Under the pieces are notes generated by a model. That model was not told the DNA's origin. It made no database searches and saw only the letters and a program-made list of their open reading frames with translations. Shown piece after piece: positions 27,055 through 36,007 of a stretch of DNA of 64,000 nt (position 1 is the first letter of the stretch; each line of letters opens with the position of its first letter). Origin of the DNA: Roseateles sp049532965 (GTDB lineage: Bacteria > Pseudomonadota > Gammaproteobacteria > Burkholderiales > Burkholderiaceae_C); NCBI RefSeq assembly GCF_049532965.1, contig NZ_CP186694.1:930001-994000 (forward strand), read 5' to 3'. The position numbers were made by a program, and so were the translations under genes.

Positions 27055-30000
27055 ATGTGGATGACCCGTGTCTCGATCCGCAACCCCGTCTTCGCCACCA
27101 TGGTCATGGTCGCGCTGTGCGTGCTGGGGCTGGTCGCCTATTCCAAGCTGGGCGTCGAGCAGTCGCCCGACATCACTTTCCCCGGTGCCCAGGTCGACAT
27201 CCAGTACCCGGGCGCCTCGCCCGAGGCAGTCGAGCGCGAGGTGGCCAAGCCGCTCGAGGAGGCGCTCAACACCATCGCCGGCGTGGAGCGCGTGCAGTCG
27301 CGCAGCTTCGAGGGCCGGATGCAGGCCTCGATCGAGTTCTCGCTGAATGCCGACATGAACCGCGGCATGCAGGAGATCCGTGACCGCGTGGCGCAGGCCC
27401 AGGCGCGGTTCCCGCGGGACGTGAAGCCGCCGATGGTGCAGCGTTTCCAGACCGAGAACGCGGAGCCCATCATCGTGGCCGCGCTCATGAGCCCCAACCG
27501 CACGCTGCGCGAGCTGTCGATGATGGCCGACCTGACGGTCTCCAAGCGGCTGGGCCGTGTCGAGGGCGTGGCCAAGGTCGATGTCGGCGGCATGGCGGTG
27601 CGCGAGGTCCGCATCGACCTGGACCCGACCCGGTTGCGCGCCTTCAACATCACGCCGGCGCAGATCTCGGCAGCGCTCAATGCGGCCAACACCGACGCGC
27701 CGGTGGGCCTGATCTCCAACCGCTTCGATGACGCGATGCTCCGGGTGGAGGGCAAGGTCAAGGATCCGAAGGACTTCGTCAACGTCGTCGTCGGTCGCCG
27801 CGGCGACCTGCCGCTGACGCTGGGTGACCTGGGCACGCTCAGCGAGCGCGAGCGCGAGCTCGACAGCATCGCCCGCATCAACGGCCAGCCAGCGGTCACC
27901 TTCAACGTCTTCAAGCAGCAGGACGCCAACATCGTCGCCACCGGCGAGGCGGTCAAGGCGGCGGTCGAGGAGATGCGCAAGACGCTGCCCAAGGACATGG
28001 AGCTGCGGCTGGTCTACGTCAACAGCGACTTCGTGAAGCATTCGCTGGACGGCCTGCGCCACACGCTGATCGAAGGGGCGCTGCTGACCATCGCGATCGT
28101 GTTCCTGTTCCTGCACAGCTGGCGCTCGACCATCATCACCGGGCTGACGCTGCCGATCTCGGTGATCTCCAGCTTCATCGCGATCTACGCGTTCGGCTTC
28201 ACGCTGAACTTCATGACGATGATGGCGCTGAGCCTGTGCATCGGCCTGCTGATCGACGACGCCATCGTCGTGCGTGAGAACATCGTGCGCCACGTCGGCA
28301 TGGGCAAGGACCACCACCGCGCGGCCGAGGACGGCACCAACGAGATCGGTCTGGCCGTGATGGCGACGACCTTCGCGATCTGCGCCGTGTTCGTGCCGGT
28401 GGCCTTCATGGGCGGCATCGTCGGCAAGTTCTTCTACCCGTTCGGCATCACCGTCGCGGTGGCGGTGCTGGTGTCGCTGTTCGTCAGCTTCACGCTGGAC
28501 CCGATGCTGTCCTCGGTCTGGCCCGATCCGCCGAACACCTATATCAAGAAGGTGCCGGTCATCGGCCACCTGGTCCGCGCGACCGACCGCGGCATGGACC
28601 TCCTTCACAGCGTCTATGAGAGGACGCTGCGCTGGGTGTTCTCCGGCCGCCGCTACCGGATGCTGGTGCCGCCGCTGCCGGCCTTCGGTCATCCGTTCGG
28701 GCCGGACGGCCAGCGCCTGAAGGGCGCGCCGCGCCGCCTGCGGCTGGCCACCATCACGCCGCGCGGCATCGTGACTGGCGCGGGCATCGGCAGCTTCGTG
28801 CTGGCCCTGCTGCTGGTGCCGGCGGTGGGCAGCGAGTTCCAGCCTCAGATCGACCAGGGATTCACCCACCTGACGCTGCGCATGCCGGTGGCGACCAGCC
28901 TGGAGCGCGGCGAGGCCAAGGTCCGCCAGGTCGAGGAGATCCTGGCCACCTTCCCGGAGATCAAGACCGTCGCGACCGTCGTCGGCAGCAGCGGGGAGGG
29001 CATGGCCACGGGCCGCAACCAGGCCAACCTGGACATCGCGCTGGTCGACCGCAAGCTGCGCAAGCGCACCCAGAAGCAGGTGGAGGACGCGATCCGCGCC
29101 GAGATCGCGCGCATCCCCGGCGTCGAGGTCAGCGTCGGCTTCAACCGCCCGGTGTGGGTGACCATCCTCGGTTCCGATCCGGAGGTGCTGACGCAGGTGG
29201 CCAAGGACTTCGCCGAGAAGGTCAAGAAGATCAAGGGCGCGGTGGACGTCGACACCACGGTCAAGCCCGGGCTGCCGGCCTACGCGGTCAAGCTCAAGGA
29301 CTCGGCGGTGCGGGAACTGGGACTCAACGCGGTGCAGGTGGCCTCGTCGCTGCGCGCCTATGTCAACGGCGACATCGCGACCTACTGGACCACGCCGGAC
29401 GGCAACCAGGTCGAGGTGCTGCTGCGCCTGCCCAAGGCGCAGCGCCAGAGCATCGAGCAGATGCGCAGCCTGCCGGTGGCGTTCGCGCGGGACGGCTCGC
29501 CGATCGCGCTGGAGCAGGTCGCGACCATCGAGCCGGTGTTCAATCCCGAGGTGATCCGTCGCCAGAACCTGCAGCGCCGCGAGGCGGTCTACGCCGGCGT
29601 GCAGGGCCGCCCCAGCGGCGACGTCAACGCCGACGTGCAGAAGCTGATCAAGGAAACGCAACTGCCGCCGGGCATCAGCTTCATGGTCGACGGCGATGGC
29701 AAGCAGCAGGCGGAGGCCTTCAACGGCCTGCTGATCGCGATGGGGCTGGCGCTGATCTTCATCTACATCGTGCTGGCGAGCCAGTTCGGCAGCTTCGTGC
29801 AGCCGATCGCGATCATGGCGTCGCTGCCGCTGGCGCTGATCGGCGTGATGCTGGCGCTGCTGCTGTGGAAGACGACGCTGAACGTGTTCTCGATGATCGG
29901 CCTGGTCATGCTGATGGGCCTGGTCACGAAGAACGCGATCCTGCTGGTGGACTTCGCCAACCATGCGCGCAAGGACCGGGGCCTGTCGGTGCCGGAGGCG

Positions 30001-30324
30001 CTGCTGCAGGCCGGCCTCACGCGGATGCGGCCGATCATCATGACGACCGCGGCGATGGTGTTCGGCATGCTGCCGATGGCGATCGCGCTGAACGAGGGGG
30101 GCGAGATCCAGGCGCCGATGGGCCGCGCGATCATCGGCGGGGTGATCACGTCGACGATCCTCACGCTGGTGGTGGTGCCGGTGATCTATTCCTACCTGGT
30201 GAAGGGACGCAAGACCTTCACGGCCGACGAGTCCGGCGATGTGCCGCAAGCGCCTGCATCGCCGGTCGCGGACGCGGCTCCGAGGGTGACGCCGGGTACC
30301 GCCGCGCCCGGACTGGCCGATTGA
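27055..30324 (+). CDS. RND multidrug efflux permease, MdtB/MexF-like HAE1 family
   Basis: 1089-aa proton-driven pump. Start at 27055 (MWMTRVSIRNPVFATMVM) follows GAAGGGAG. The first helix, the docking loop pattern PDITFPGAQVDIQYPGASPE, the proton-relay aspartates in GLLIDDAIVVRENIV (about residue 400) and the conserved Lys in LVTKNAILLVDFANH (about 957) are all present. The central cytoplasmic loop is somewhat long and Pro/Arg-rich (VPPLPAFGHPFGPDGQ). It is separated from its adaptor gene by 132 bp. Exported compounds cannot be told from sequence. Confidence 0.95.
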   Translation: MWMTRVSIRNPVFATMVMVALCVLGLVAYSKLGVEQSPDITFPGAQVDIQYPGASPEAVEREVAKPLEEALNTIAGVERVQSRSFEGRMQASIEFSLNADMNRGMQEIRDRVAQAQARFPRDVKPPMVQRFQTENAEPIIVAALMSPNRTLRELSMMADLTVSKRLGRVEGVAKVDVGGMAVREVRIDLDPTRLRAFNITPAQISAALNAANTDAPVGLISNRFDDAMLRVEGKVKDPKDFVNVVVGRRGDLPLTLGDLGTLSERERELDSIARINGQPAVTFNVFKQQDANIVATGEAVKAAVEEMRKTLPKDMELRLVYVNSDFVKHSLDGLRHTLIEGALLTIAIVFLFLHSWRSTIITGLTLPISVISSFIAIYAFGFTLNFMTMMALSLCIGLLIDDAIVVRENIVRHVGMGKDHHRAAEDGTNEIGLAVMATTFAICAVFVPVAFMGGIVGKFFYPFGITVAVAVLVSLFVSFTLDPMLSSVWPDPPNTYIKKVPVIGHLVRATDRGMDLLHSVYERTLRWVFSGRRYRMLVPPLPAFGHPFGPDGQRLKGAPRRLRLATITPRGIVTGAGIGSFVLALLLVPAVGSEFQPQIDQGFTHLTLRMPVATSLERGEAKVRQVEEILATFPEIKTVATVVGSSGEGMATGRNQANLDIALVDRKLRKRTQKQVEDAIRAEIARIPGVEVSVGFNRPVWVTILGSDPEVLTQVAKDFAEKVKKIKGAVDVDTTVKPGLPAYAVKLKDSAVRELGLNAVQVASSLRAYVNGDIATYWTTPDGNQVEVLLRLPKAQRQSIEQMRSLPVAFARDGSPIALEQVATIEPVFNPEVIRRQNLQRREAVYAGVQGRPSGDVNADVQKLIKETQLPPGISFMVDGDGKQQAEAFNGLLIAMGLALIFIYIVLASQFGSFVQPIAIMASLPLALIGVMLALLLWKTTLNVFSMIGLVMLMGLVTKNAILLVDFANHARKDRGLSVPEALLQAGLTRMRPIIMTTAAMVFGMLPMAIALNEGGEIQAPMGRAIIGGVITSTILTLVVVPVIYSYLVKGRKTFTADESGDVPQAPASPVADAAPRVTPGTAAPGLAD

Positions 30325-30435
30325 ACTAGCTCATCGAGGTGGGGCGGCGGCGGGAGTTGACCCGTCGAGGGAATGGCCGAGCGGTGAATGCCTGAAGGAC
30401 ATTCGCCGCTTCGCCTGATCCCTCGAGGTCCTCCG

Positions 30436-31113
30436 ATGAGCTTCCCGCCGATCCAGCCTGTGCGTTTCCTGTCTCCCTCCTTCCTTCCCGACACGCCGGG
30501 CGGGCCTTCGGCCCGGCTGAAGGCTGTCGACCGCTGGCGACCCGGCGAGGATGCCGCGGTCAATGAGCCTGTCTTCCCAGCCTCCCGTGGCGATCAGGTC
30601 GTCGTGCGACTCCGCGATCTGCGGCTCGTTCCCACACCGCTCCTGCTGGCGCTGATCGGTTGCGCCGTGCCGCTTCTGGTGCTGGGGATGGCGTCGAGGT
30701 CGTGGCTCGACGCGGCGATGGGGCTGCTCCTGCTGGGTCTTGCGGTGGTCTGCCTGTGTGCCGGCATCGCCACCCTGCGTGGTCTGCGCCTGCACTGCGC
30801 GCCGCCGCCCAGTTGCTTCACCGGCGACACGGCGATGCTGGACCTGGCCGTGACGAACCCGTCGGGCCGTCCGCGACGGGACGTCGCCATCGCGCTCGCC
30901 GACGCGTCCGCGCTCCGCGCGGAGGGCGGCGTGGACCTGGCGCCGCATGCGACCGCGCTGGTCCTGCTGCCGATGCTGGCAGTTGGCAAGGGCCTGCGTC
31001 CGTTGCCCGCGTTGCGGCTGGAGACGCGGCATCCGCTGGGTCTCGTGCGTGTGCGCGCCACGTGGACGCCCCGCGCGGATTGGCGGATCCTGATCCGGCC
31101 GCGTCCCTTCTGA
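30436..31113 (+). CDS. Truncated DUF58-like membrane protein
   Basis: About 225 aa. Two adjacent hydrophobic segments (LLLALIGCAVPLLVLGMA, AAMGLLLLGLAVVCLCAGI) are followed by a small beta-rich domain and LRLETRHPLGLVRVRATWTP with a terminal ILIRPRPF. That order matches the N-terminal half of DUF58 proteins, where an HPLGL/FPLGL motif precedes the main DUF58 domain; here the protein stops exactly where that domain should begin. No usual neighbours (MoxR ATPase, transglutaminase-like protein) are present. The start could also be 30388. It may be a stable short form or a 3'-deleted relic. Confidence 0.6.
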   Translation: MSFPPIQPVRFLSPSFLPDTPGGPSARLKAVDRWRPGEDAAVNEPVFPASRGDQVVVRLRDLRLVPTPLLLALIGCAVPLLVLGMASRSWLDAAMGLLLLGLAVVCLCAGIATLRGLRLHCAPPPSCFTGDTAMLDLAVTNPSGRPRRDVAIALADASALRAEGGVDLAPHATALVLLPMLAVGKGLRPLPALRLETRHPLGLVRVRATWTPRADWRILIRPRPF

Positions 31114-31189
31114 GGACAGGTCCAAGGCCGAACGGCCGGACGAGGCCGGGCCCTTGACGGGCTACCGGCTGCTGAACGCCGGGAGGTGC

Positions 31190-32215
31190 TCAGCAACTCT
31201 CCCGCATCACCAACTGAAAGCCCAGGTCCACGCAGGGCTCGGGCACGGTCTCATTGCGCATCAAGGCGACGAGCATGCGGGCGGCATGCAGCCCGATGTC
31301 GCCCCGCGGCGTGCGGACGGTGCTCAGTGGCGGCAGCATCTGATCGCCGCCTGTCAGGTCGTTGAACCCGACCACTGCGACGCGCTCGGGCACCTGGATG
31401 CCGAGCCGCAAGGCCTGCAGCAGCGCACCCTGGGCGAGGTCGTCGTTGTTGAAGAAGATCGCGTCGACATCGGGCGCGTGCTTCAGGACGCGTTCGAACA
31501 TGGTCGCGCCGAGCGCGAAGGAGGAGGGCGCGCTGTCGAGGAACTCGAGCGCCGGGTCGTGCGCCGAGCCCAGCGCGGCCCGGTAGCCCTCGGCGCGCTG
31601 CAGGGTGCGCGGATCGAGTTGGGCGGCCGCGAAAGCGATTCGCCGATAGCCGCGCCGCATCAACTCGGCGGTCATCGCGTGGCCGGCGGCCTGCTGGGAG
31701 AAGCCGACGGAGAACAGCCCGGGCTCGCCGCGGTTCTCCATCACGTGGACGCAGGGGACGCCGCTGCCGTGGATGAGGGCGCGAGCCGCGTCGGTGCGGT
31801 CGAAGCCGGTGACGAGCAGGCCGGCGGGCCGGTTCATCAGGTAGGTGCGCAGCAGTGCCTCTTCCTCCTCGGGGTGGTAGTGGGTGATGCCGACCAGGCT
31901 CTGGTAGCCGGCGGCGAGCAGGGTCCGCTGCGCGGCATCGAGCAGGTCGACGAACAGGGCGTTCGACAGCAACGGGATGAGCACGACGACCTGGTTGCTG
32001 CGAGACGAGGCCAGCGCGCGGGCGGCCGGATCGGGGACGTAGCCGAGCTGCGCGACAGCGGCGGTGACGCGCTCGACCAGGTCGGCCGCCACGCTGCGCT
32101 CACCGCGCAGCGCGCGGGAGGCGGTGATCGGGCTGACGCCGGCGGCCTGGGCCACGTCCTGGAGCGTGACCCGGCCGGTGGCGCGGCGGCGTTTGGAGGA
32201 GGGCGAAGCGGTCAT
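31190..32215 (-). CDS. LacI-family repressor, GntR (gluconate)-like
   Basis: 341 aa. The N-terminal helix-turn-helix with hinge helix reads VTLQDVAQAAGVSPITASRA and continues to GYVPDPAARALASSRS; the rest is a periplasmic-binding-like sensor (VVVLIPLLSNALFVDLLDAA, AGLLVTGFDRTD, RVAVVGFNDLTGG). The HTH and sensor resemble gluconate repressors of the LacI family. A near-palindrome GGATAGCGCTGTCC stands 50 bp upstream of its start, and two copies of the same motif precede the gluconokinase gene 8.7 kb away. I infer that it represses itself and the gluconokinase-TRAP operon and is released by gluconate or a related sugar acid. Confidence 0.9.
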   Translation of the reverse strand: MTASPSSKRRRATGRVTLQDVAQAAGVSPITASRALRGERSVAADLVERVTAAVAQLGYVPDPAARALASSRSNQVVVLIPLLSNALFVDLLDAAQRTLLAAGYQSLVGITHYHPEEEEALLRTYLMNRPAGLLVTGFDRTDAARALIHGSGVPCVHVMENRGEPGLFSVGFSQQAAGHAMTAELMRRGYRRIAFAAAQLDPRTLQRAEGYRAALGSAHDPALEFLDSAPSSFALGATMFERVLKHAPDVDAIFFNNDDLAQGALLQALRLGIQVPERVAVVGFNDLTGGDQMLPPLSTVRTPRGDIGLHAARMLVALMRNETVPEPCVDLGFQLVMRESC

Positions 32216-32264
32216 CGAGGCGTGAGCGGGTGAAGCGACGGAGGTGGGCGGAGCGACCCGCCGA

Positions 32265-32278
32265 GGATAGCGCTGTCC
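32265..32278. promoter_or_regulatory. Operator upstream of the LacI-type repressor
   Basis: GGATAGCGCTGTCC is a 14-bp palindrome with one mismatched pair and the LacI-type central CG. It differs at one base from the site touching the gluconokinase start (40973-40986). The position, 50 bp before the repressor start, suggests autoregulation. Confidence 0.65.
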
Positions 32279-32515
32279 CTCTGGGTGGGGAGCCAGGACA
32301 GACCCCGAGCTGGACCGAGCAAAAGGGGCGGACGCGTCGTGATGACTGGGTTGCTGAGCCGTTCGACGTGGTGCGGCGTGGCTCAGGGTTTCCTCTCGGC
32401 GGAGCGGGGCGGGCGGCGTATGCGAGGGGGGCGATACTCGCGCGATAACCGATCTCGCCAATTTCGACAGGGACCGCGCGTCACAGACGACCGACAGCGC
32501 GGCAGGGAGGACCAC

Positions 32516-35500
32516 TTGATCGCCATTCATCGGCCCGTCGCCGACGGGTTCCGCCGCGCGCTGCGCGTCCGTCCGCTGATCGCGGCATTGCGCCGTGGCG
32601 TTGTGCCGGCGGCTTCCATGACTGCTGGAGCGACCGCTTTGGCCCTGATGCTTCCGGGCACGGTCGCGGCGATCGAGGTCGGCGACAACGGCATGCCGAC
32701 CTATAGCCATCCGATCCCTGTGCCGCCCGGCGTCGCGGGGCATACGCCGCAGTTGGGCCTGATGTTCAACAGCGGCGCCCAGGGTGTTGCGGGCGCGGGC
32801 TGGGCGATCCAGGGCCTGTCCGCGATCAGCCGATGCCCAGGGACCAAGGCGTTGGACGGGCAGGTGGTGCCGGTGACTTTCGGTGCCAACGATCGACTGT
32901 GCCTCGATGGGCAACGGCTCATCCGCGTGGAGCCGTCGACCGGCGCGCCGCTGGCAACGCAGGGCGGTGATGCGGCAGGGCTGCCCTCCGGCTTCCGCGA
33001 GTACCGGACCGAGAAGGACAGCTTCGCCCGTATCCGCGCCTATGGCGAGGCGACATCGGGCGATCCGGCGAGCGGGCCCGGGTACTTCCGGGTCTGGACG
33101 AAGGCCGGTCAGGTCTTTGACTACGGGGCGTCGCCGGGCGCCGTGGGTACTTCGGCGCTGGTGAAGGCCCAGGGCCGGACGACCGCGATGGTGTGGGCAG
33201 TGAGTCGCCTGTCCGATGCCAGCGGCAATCGCATCGACTACAAGTACGACCGCACCGAGCGGGCTTGGGGCAGTGCCAACACGACCAATCACCCCGGCAT
33301 CGGCGTCACCTGGAATCTGCGCGAGATCCAATATGGTCACAACAAGGTGGTCTTCCGCTATGAAGACCGACCGACGACGCAGCCGCGCGATGCTTCGGAG
33401 AGCTACCACCGGGGCGTCAAGAACCTCAACGTCGATCGACTGGCCTCCATCACGACGTATGTGAACGCCCCGTCGGCGACGGTTGCCGACGTGCAGGGCG
33501 CCTTGCCAGTGCGCAGCCTGAAGCTCCAGTACGACAACGGCCCGAAGACCGGGCATTCGCGCCTGCAGCGGATCGTCGACTGCGCCGGTGCCGCGGACAG
33601 CACGAAGTGCCTGCCAGCGACCGAATTCATCTATTCCCCGGGCTACGACCAGGCCCGGTGGAACATCGAGGCCTTCAACCTCAAGCGCGAGCGCCTGGCT
33701 TCGGTGAACGGCCAATATGGCGTGCTCGTTGGCGACTTCAACGCGGACGGCAAGGCCGACCTGCTGCGCTGGTCGCAGACGGCTTCAGAGAACAAGCTCT
33801 GGTTGAGCCAGGGAGACGGCAGCTTCCAGGCCGCCGCGCTGAGCATCGGAGGGGCGGCGCGCCCGCTACAGACGCCGGATGGCTGCACGATGTCCATGGT
33901 GGCCGACGTGAACGGCGACGGCGTGGCGGACATCATCCGCATCGACCACACCACCAACGTGACCGATGGCGCATGTGCCCGGGCGTCGGGCGGCGAGTTC
34001 CTGATCAACGACGGCAACGGCAATTTCACTCCGCGGACGCTCACGCTGCCAAGCGGCGCGGCGATCCCGTTCACGCGCCGGAAGTCGAAGGCGACGTCGC
34101 GGACGTACTGTGGCCAGATCGCGTCGCTGGGCGCGCGCTGGTCGGAAGCGACGCTTTACGACGGGGGCCTGCTGGCACAGGGTACCAACGTCTGCACCAA
34201 CAACCCGCGCACGGGGCACGGGTGGGAGGCTGGGGCGACCTACTACCTCGTGGACATGGACGGTGATGGCCGGCTCGACATCGTGACCACGACCCTGGCC
34301 GCGGTGCCGCCGGAGGACCCTTGGGACATGTCGATGCCGCGCGAGAGTTACCTGAATTGCACAGGGTGTACGCGGGTCTTCCTTCAGCGGGCAGATGGGA
34401 GCTGGCTGGAGAAGGCCGACTCCGCGATCGTCAGCCGGGCGGTCTACGCCGATCCCGGAGCGATGGGCTCTTCGGACAACGTGCGCGACCTGGATGCCGA
34501 CGGGCTGGCTGACCTGACGCAGGTCGGCGCGCCCGGGCTGCAGTCCAACAACTGGCGATCGCTGGGCAACGGGAGCTTCGAGAGCTCGACCGGCGAGACG
34601 GGCTGCTATCGCCCGGTCGACTTCAACGGCGATGGCCGGGCGGATTGTCTTTCGCCGGGCAAAACCGCCAACTACCTCTACGTCGGGGTGGGCGACGGCA
34701 CCTATCGCTGGGTGCAGGGCTTCTCGATTCCGGAGGGGCTGAGCAGCAACTACGCGGAAGTCGTCAGCCAGAACTTCAACTACCTGGCGTTGGACCTGAA
34801 TGGGGACGGCAAGGACGACCTGCTGCGCTGGCACGACAACCCGGCCAACAACCGCGTGTATGTCTCCAACGGCGACGGCAGCTATACGCAGAGCGTGCTC
34901 GGCGCCATGAGCGGTCTGCAACTGCAGCACAGCGATGGCAGCTACGAGTTGGTGCCGGGAGACTTCCGCGGCACAGGCACGGTCGAGTTGCTGCGGGTGT
35001 CGAAGAACGCGCCCGACCTGACGGCCACCAACACCGTCAACATGCTGCTGGGCGCGGACGACCCGCGTCCCGCGGACCTGCTGCTGGAAATCAAGGGCGG
35101 CAATGGACTGCGAAGCAACGTGACCTACGGCGCGATGACGGCATCGGGCGGGCGCTACGCCAGCGATCGCGGCAACGCCGCCAAGCGCGGTATCTGGCCT
35201 GTCGTCGATGTCGTCCTCCCTGGCTGGGTGGCGACGACGCTGCAGGCCGATTCGACGATCCCGGGCCGGCGCACCTCGATCGAGCTGGCCTATGCCGGCA
35301 TGAAGGTCGAGGTGGGCGGCCGCGGCGGCCTGGGCTTCCGGGAGGTGCGGCGCTCGACGCAGGGCCCGGATGGCGGCTGGATCACGACGACAACCGAAGC
35401 CGTGCTGGCTCATCCCTATCTCGGCGCGCCTGCGATGACGGAGACGCGCACGGGGCGCTGGAATGAGGACGGGTCGGTGCTGAGCCGTAGCGTGAGCACC

Positions 35501-36004
35501 TATTGCCATATGGCGGCGACGGCCGGTCAGCGCGACGCTGCCTATGCCAGCGGCATGCACTGTGCGCTGGACCCAGCGGAAAAGGTCAGCCGGCCGTTCC
35601 AGCTGCGGAGCGCTCAGATCGCCAACGATCTGAACGGCGCGCCGCTCCCGTCGGTCGAGGTCCGCAACCACTACAACGATCGCTTCGATCTGGTGCGCAT
35701 CGACACGACCACGACGGGCGCGATGACGCGCGGACTCGGACAGACCTTCTCCACGACGGTGGAGAACGACTACGAGTATCAGCCGGGGTACACGGCTTGC
35801 AGCTCGGACCTGGATTGCAAATGGATCCTGAGCCGCCTGGCGCGGTCCAAGGTGACGAACAGCGTGCCCAACAGCCTGGGGAGCCTGCCCACCGATGCCG
35901 GTGGCGCGCCCAACGCGGCGGCGACCTCGGGGCCGCGGCCGGGCGGATTGCCGATCTCTCCGGCGGTGCTCAGCACCATCCTCAACCTGCTGCTGGAGGA
36001 CTGA
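32516..36004 (+). CDS. SpvB-domain protein with FG-GAP/VCBS-type repeats (TcB-like partner)
   Basis: About 1162 aa. I prefer the TTG at 32516, six bases after GGGAGG, which yields a basic N terminus and hydrophobic export signal ending near GTVAA; the frame is open from 32285. The SpvB/TcaC-type region begins at YSHPIPVPPGVAGHTPQLGL and FNSGAQGVAGAGWAIQGLS. From about residue 400 to 815 come seven calcium-type repeats such as VGDFNADGKADLLRW, ADVNGDGVADIIRID and DLNGDGKDDLLRWH. In Tc toxins the SpvB protein forms one half of a hollow shell with the RHS protein. Here the RHS gene follows after 3 bp. Unlike classic Tc subunits, both carry Sec-type signals. Confidence 0.87.
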   Translation: MIAIHRPVADGFRRALRVRPLIAALRRGVVPAASMTAGATALALMLPGTVAAIEVGDNGMPTYSHPIPVPPGVAGHTPQLGLMFNSGAQGVAGAGWAIQGLSAISRCPGTKALDGQVVPVTFGANDRLCLDGQRLIRVEPSTGAPLATQGGDAAGLPSGFREYRTEKDSFARIRAYGEATSGDPASGPGYFRVWTKAGQVFDYGASPGAVGTSALVKAQGRTTAMVWAVSRLSDASGNRIDYKYDRTERAWGSANTTNHPGIGVTWNLREIQYGHNKVVFRYEDRPTTQPRDASESYHRGVKNLNVDRLASITTYVNAPSATVADVQGALPVRSLKLQYDNGPKTGHSRLQRIVDCAGAADSTKCLPATEFIYSPGYDQARWNIEAFNLKRERLASVNGQYGVLVGDFNADGKADLLRWSQTASENKLWLSQGDGSFQAAALSIGGAARPLQTPDGCTMSMVADVNGDGVADIIRIDHTTNVTDGACARASGGEFLINDGNGNFTPRTLTLPSGAAIPFTRRKSKATSRTYCGQIASLGARWSEATLYDGGLLAQGTNVCTNNPRTGHGWEAGATYYLVDMDGDGRLDIVTTTLAAVPPEDPWDMSMPRESYLNCTGCTRVFLQRADGSWLEKADSAIVSRAVYADPGAMGSSDNVRDLDADGLADLTQVGAPGLQSNNWRSLGNGSFESSTGETGCYRPVDFNGDGRADCLSPGKTANYLYVGVGDGTYRWVQGFSIPEGLSSNYAEVVSQNFNYLALDLNGDGKDDLLRWHDNPANNRVYVSNGDGSYTQSVLGAMSGLQLQHSDGSYELVPGDFRGTGTVELLRVSKNAPDLTATNTVNMLLGADDPRPADLLLEIKGGNGLRSNVTYGAMTASGGRYASDRGNAAKRGIWPVVDVVLPGWVATTLQADSTIPGRRTSIELAYAGMKVEVGGRGGLGFREVRRSTQGPDGGWITTTTEAVLAHPYLGAPAMTETRTGRWNEDGSVLSRSVSTYCHMAATAGQRDAAYASGMHCALDPAEKVSRPFQLRSAQIANDLNGAPLPSVEVRNHYNDRFDLVRIDTTTTGAMTRGLGQTFSTTVENDYEYQPGYTACSSDLDCKWILSRLARSKVTNSVPNSLGSLPTDAGGAPNAAATSGPRPGGLPISPAVLSTILNLLLED

Positions 36005-36007
36005 GCC

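Noticed and set aside
25720..30249. A 1509-residue minus-strand frame opposite the RND adaptor and pump.
   Set aside because: His/Gln/Arg-rich shadow of genes with clear RND motifs on the plus strand.
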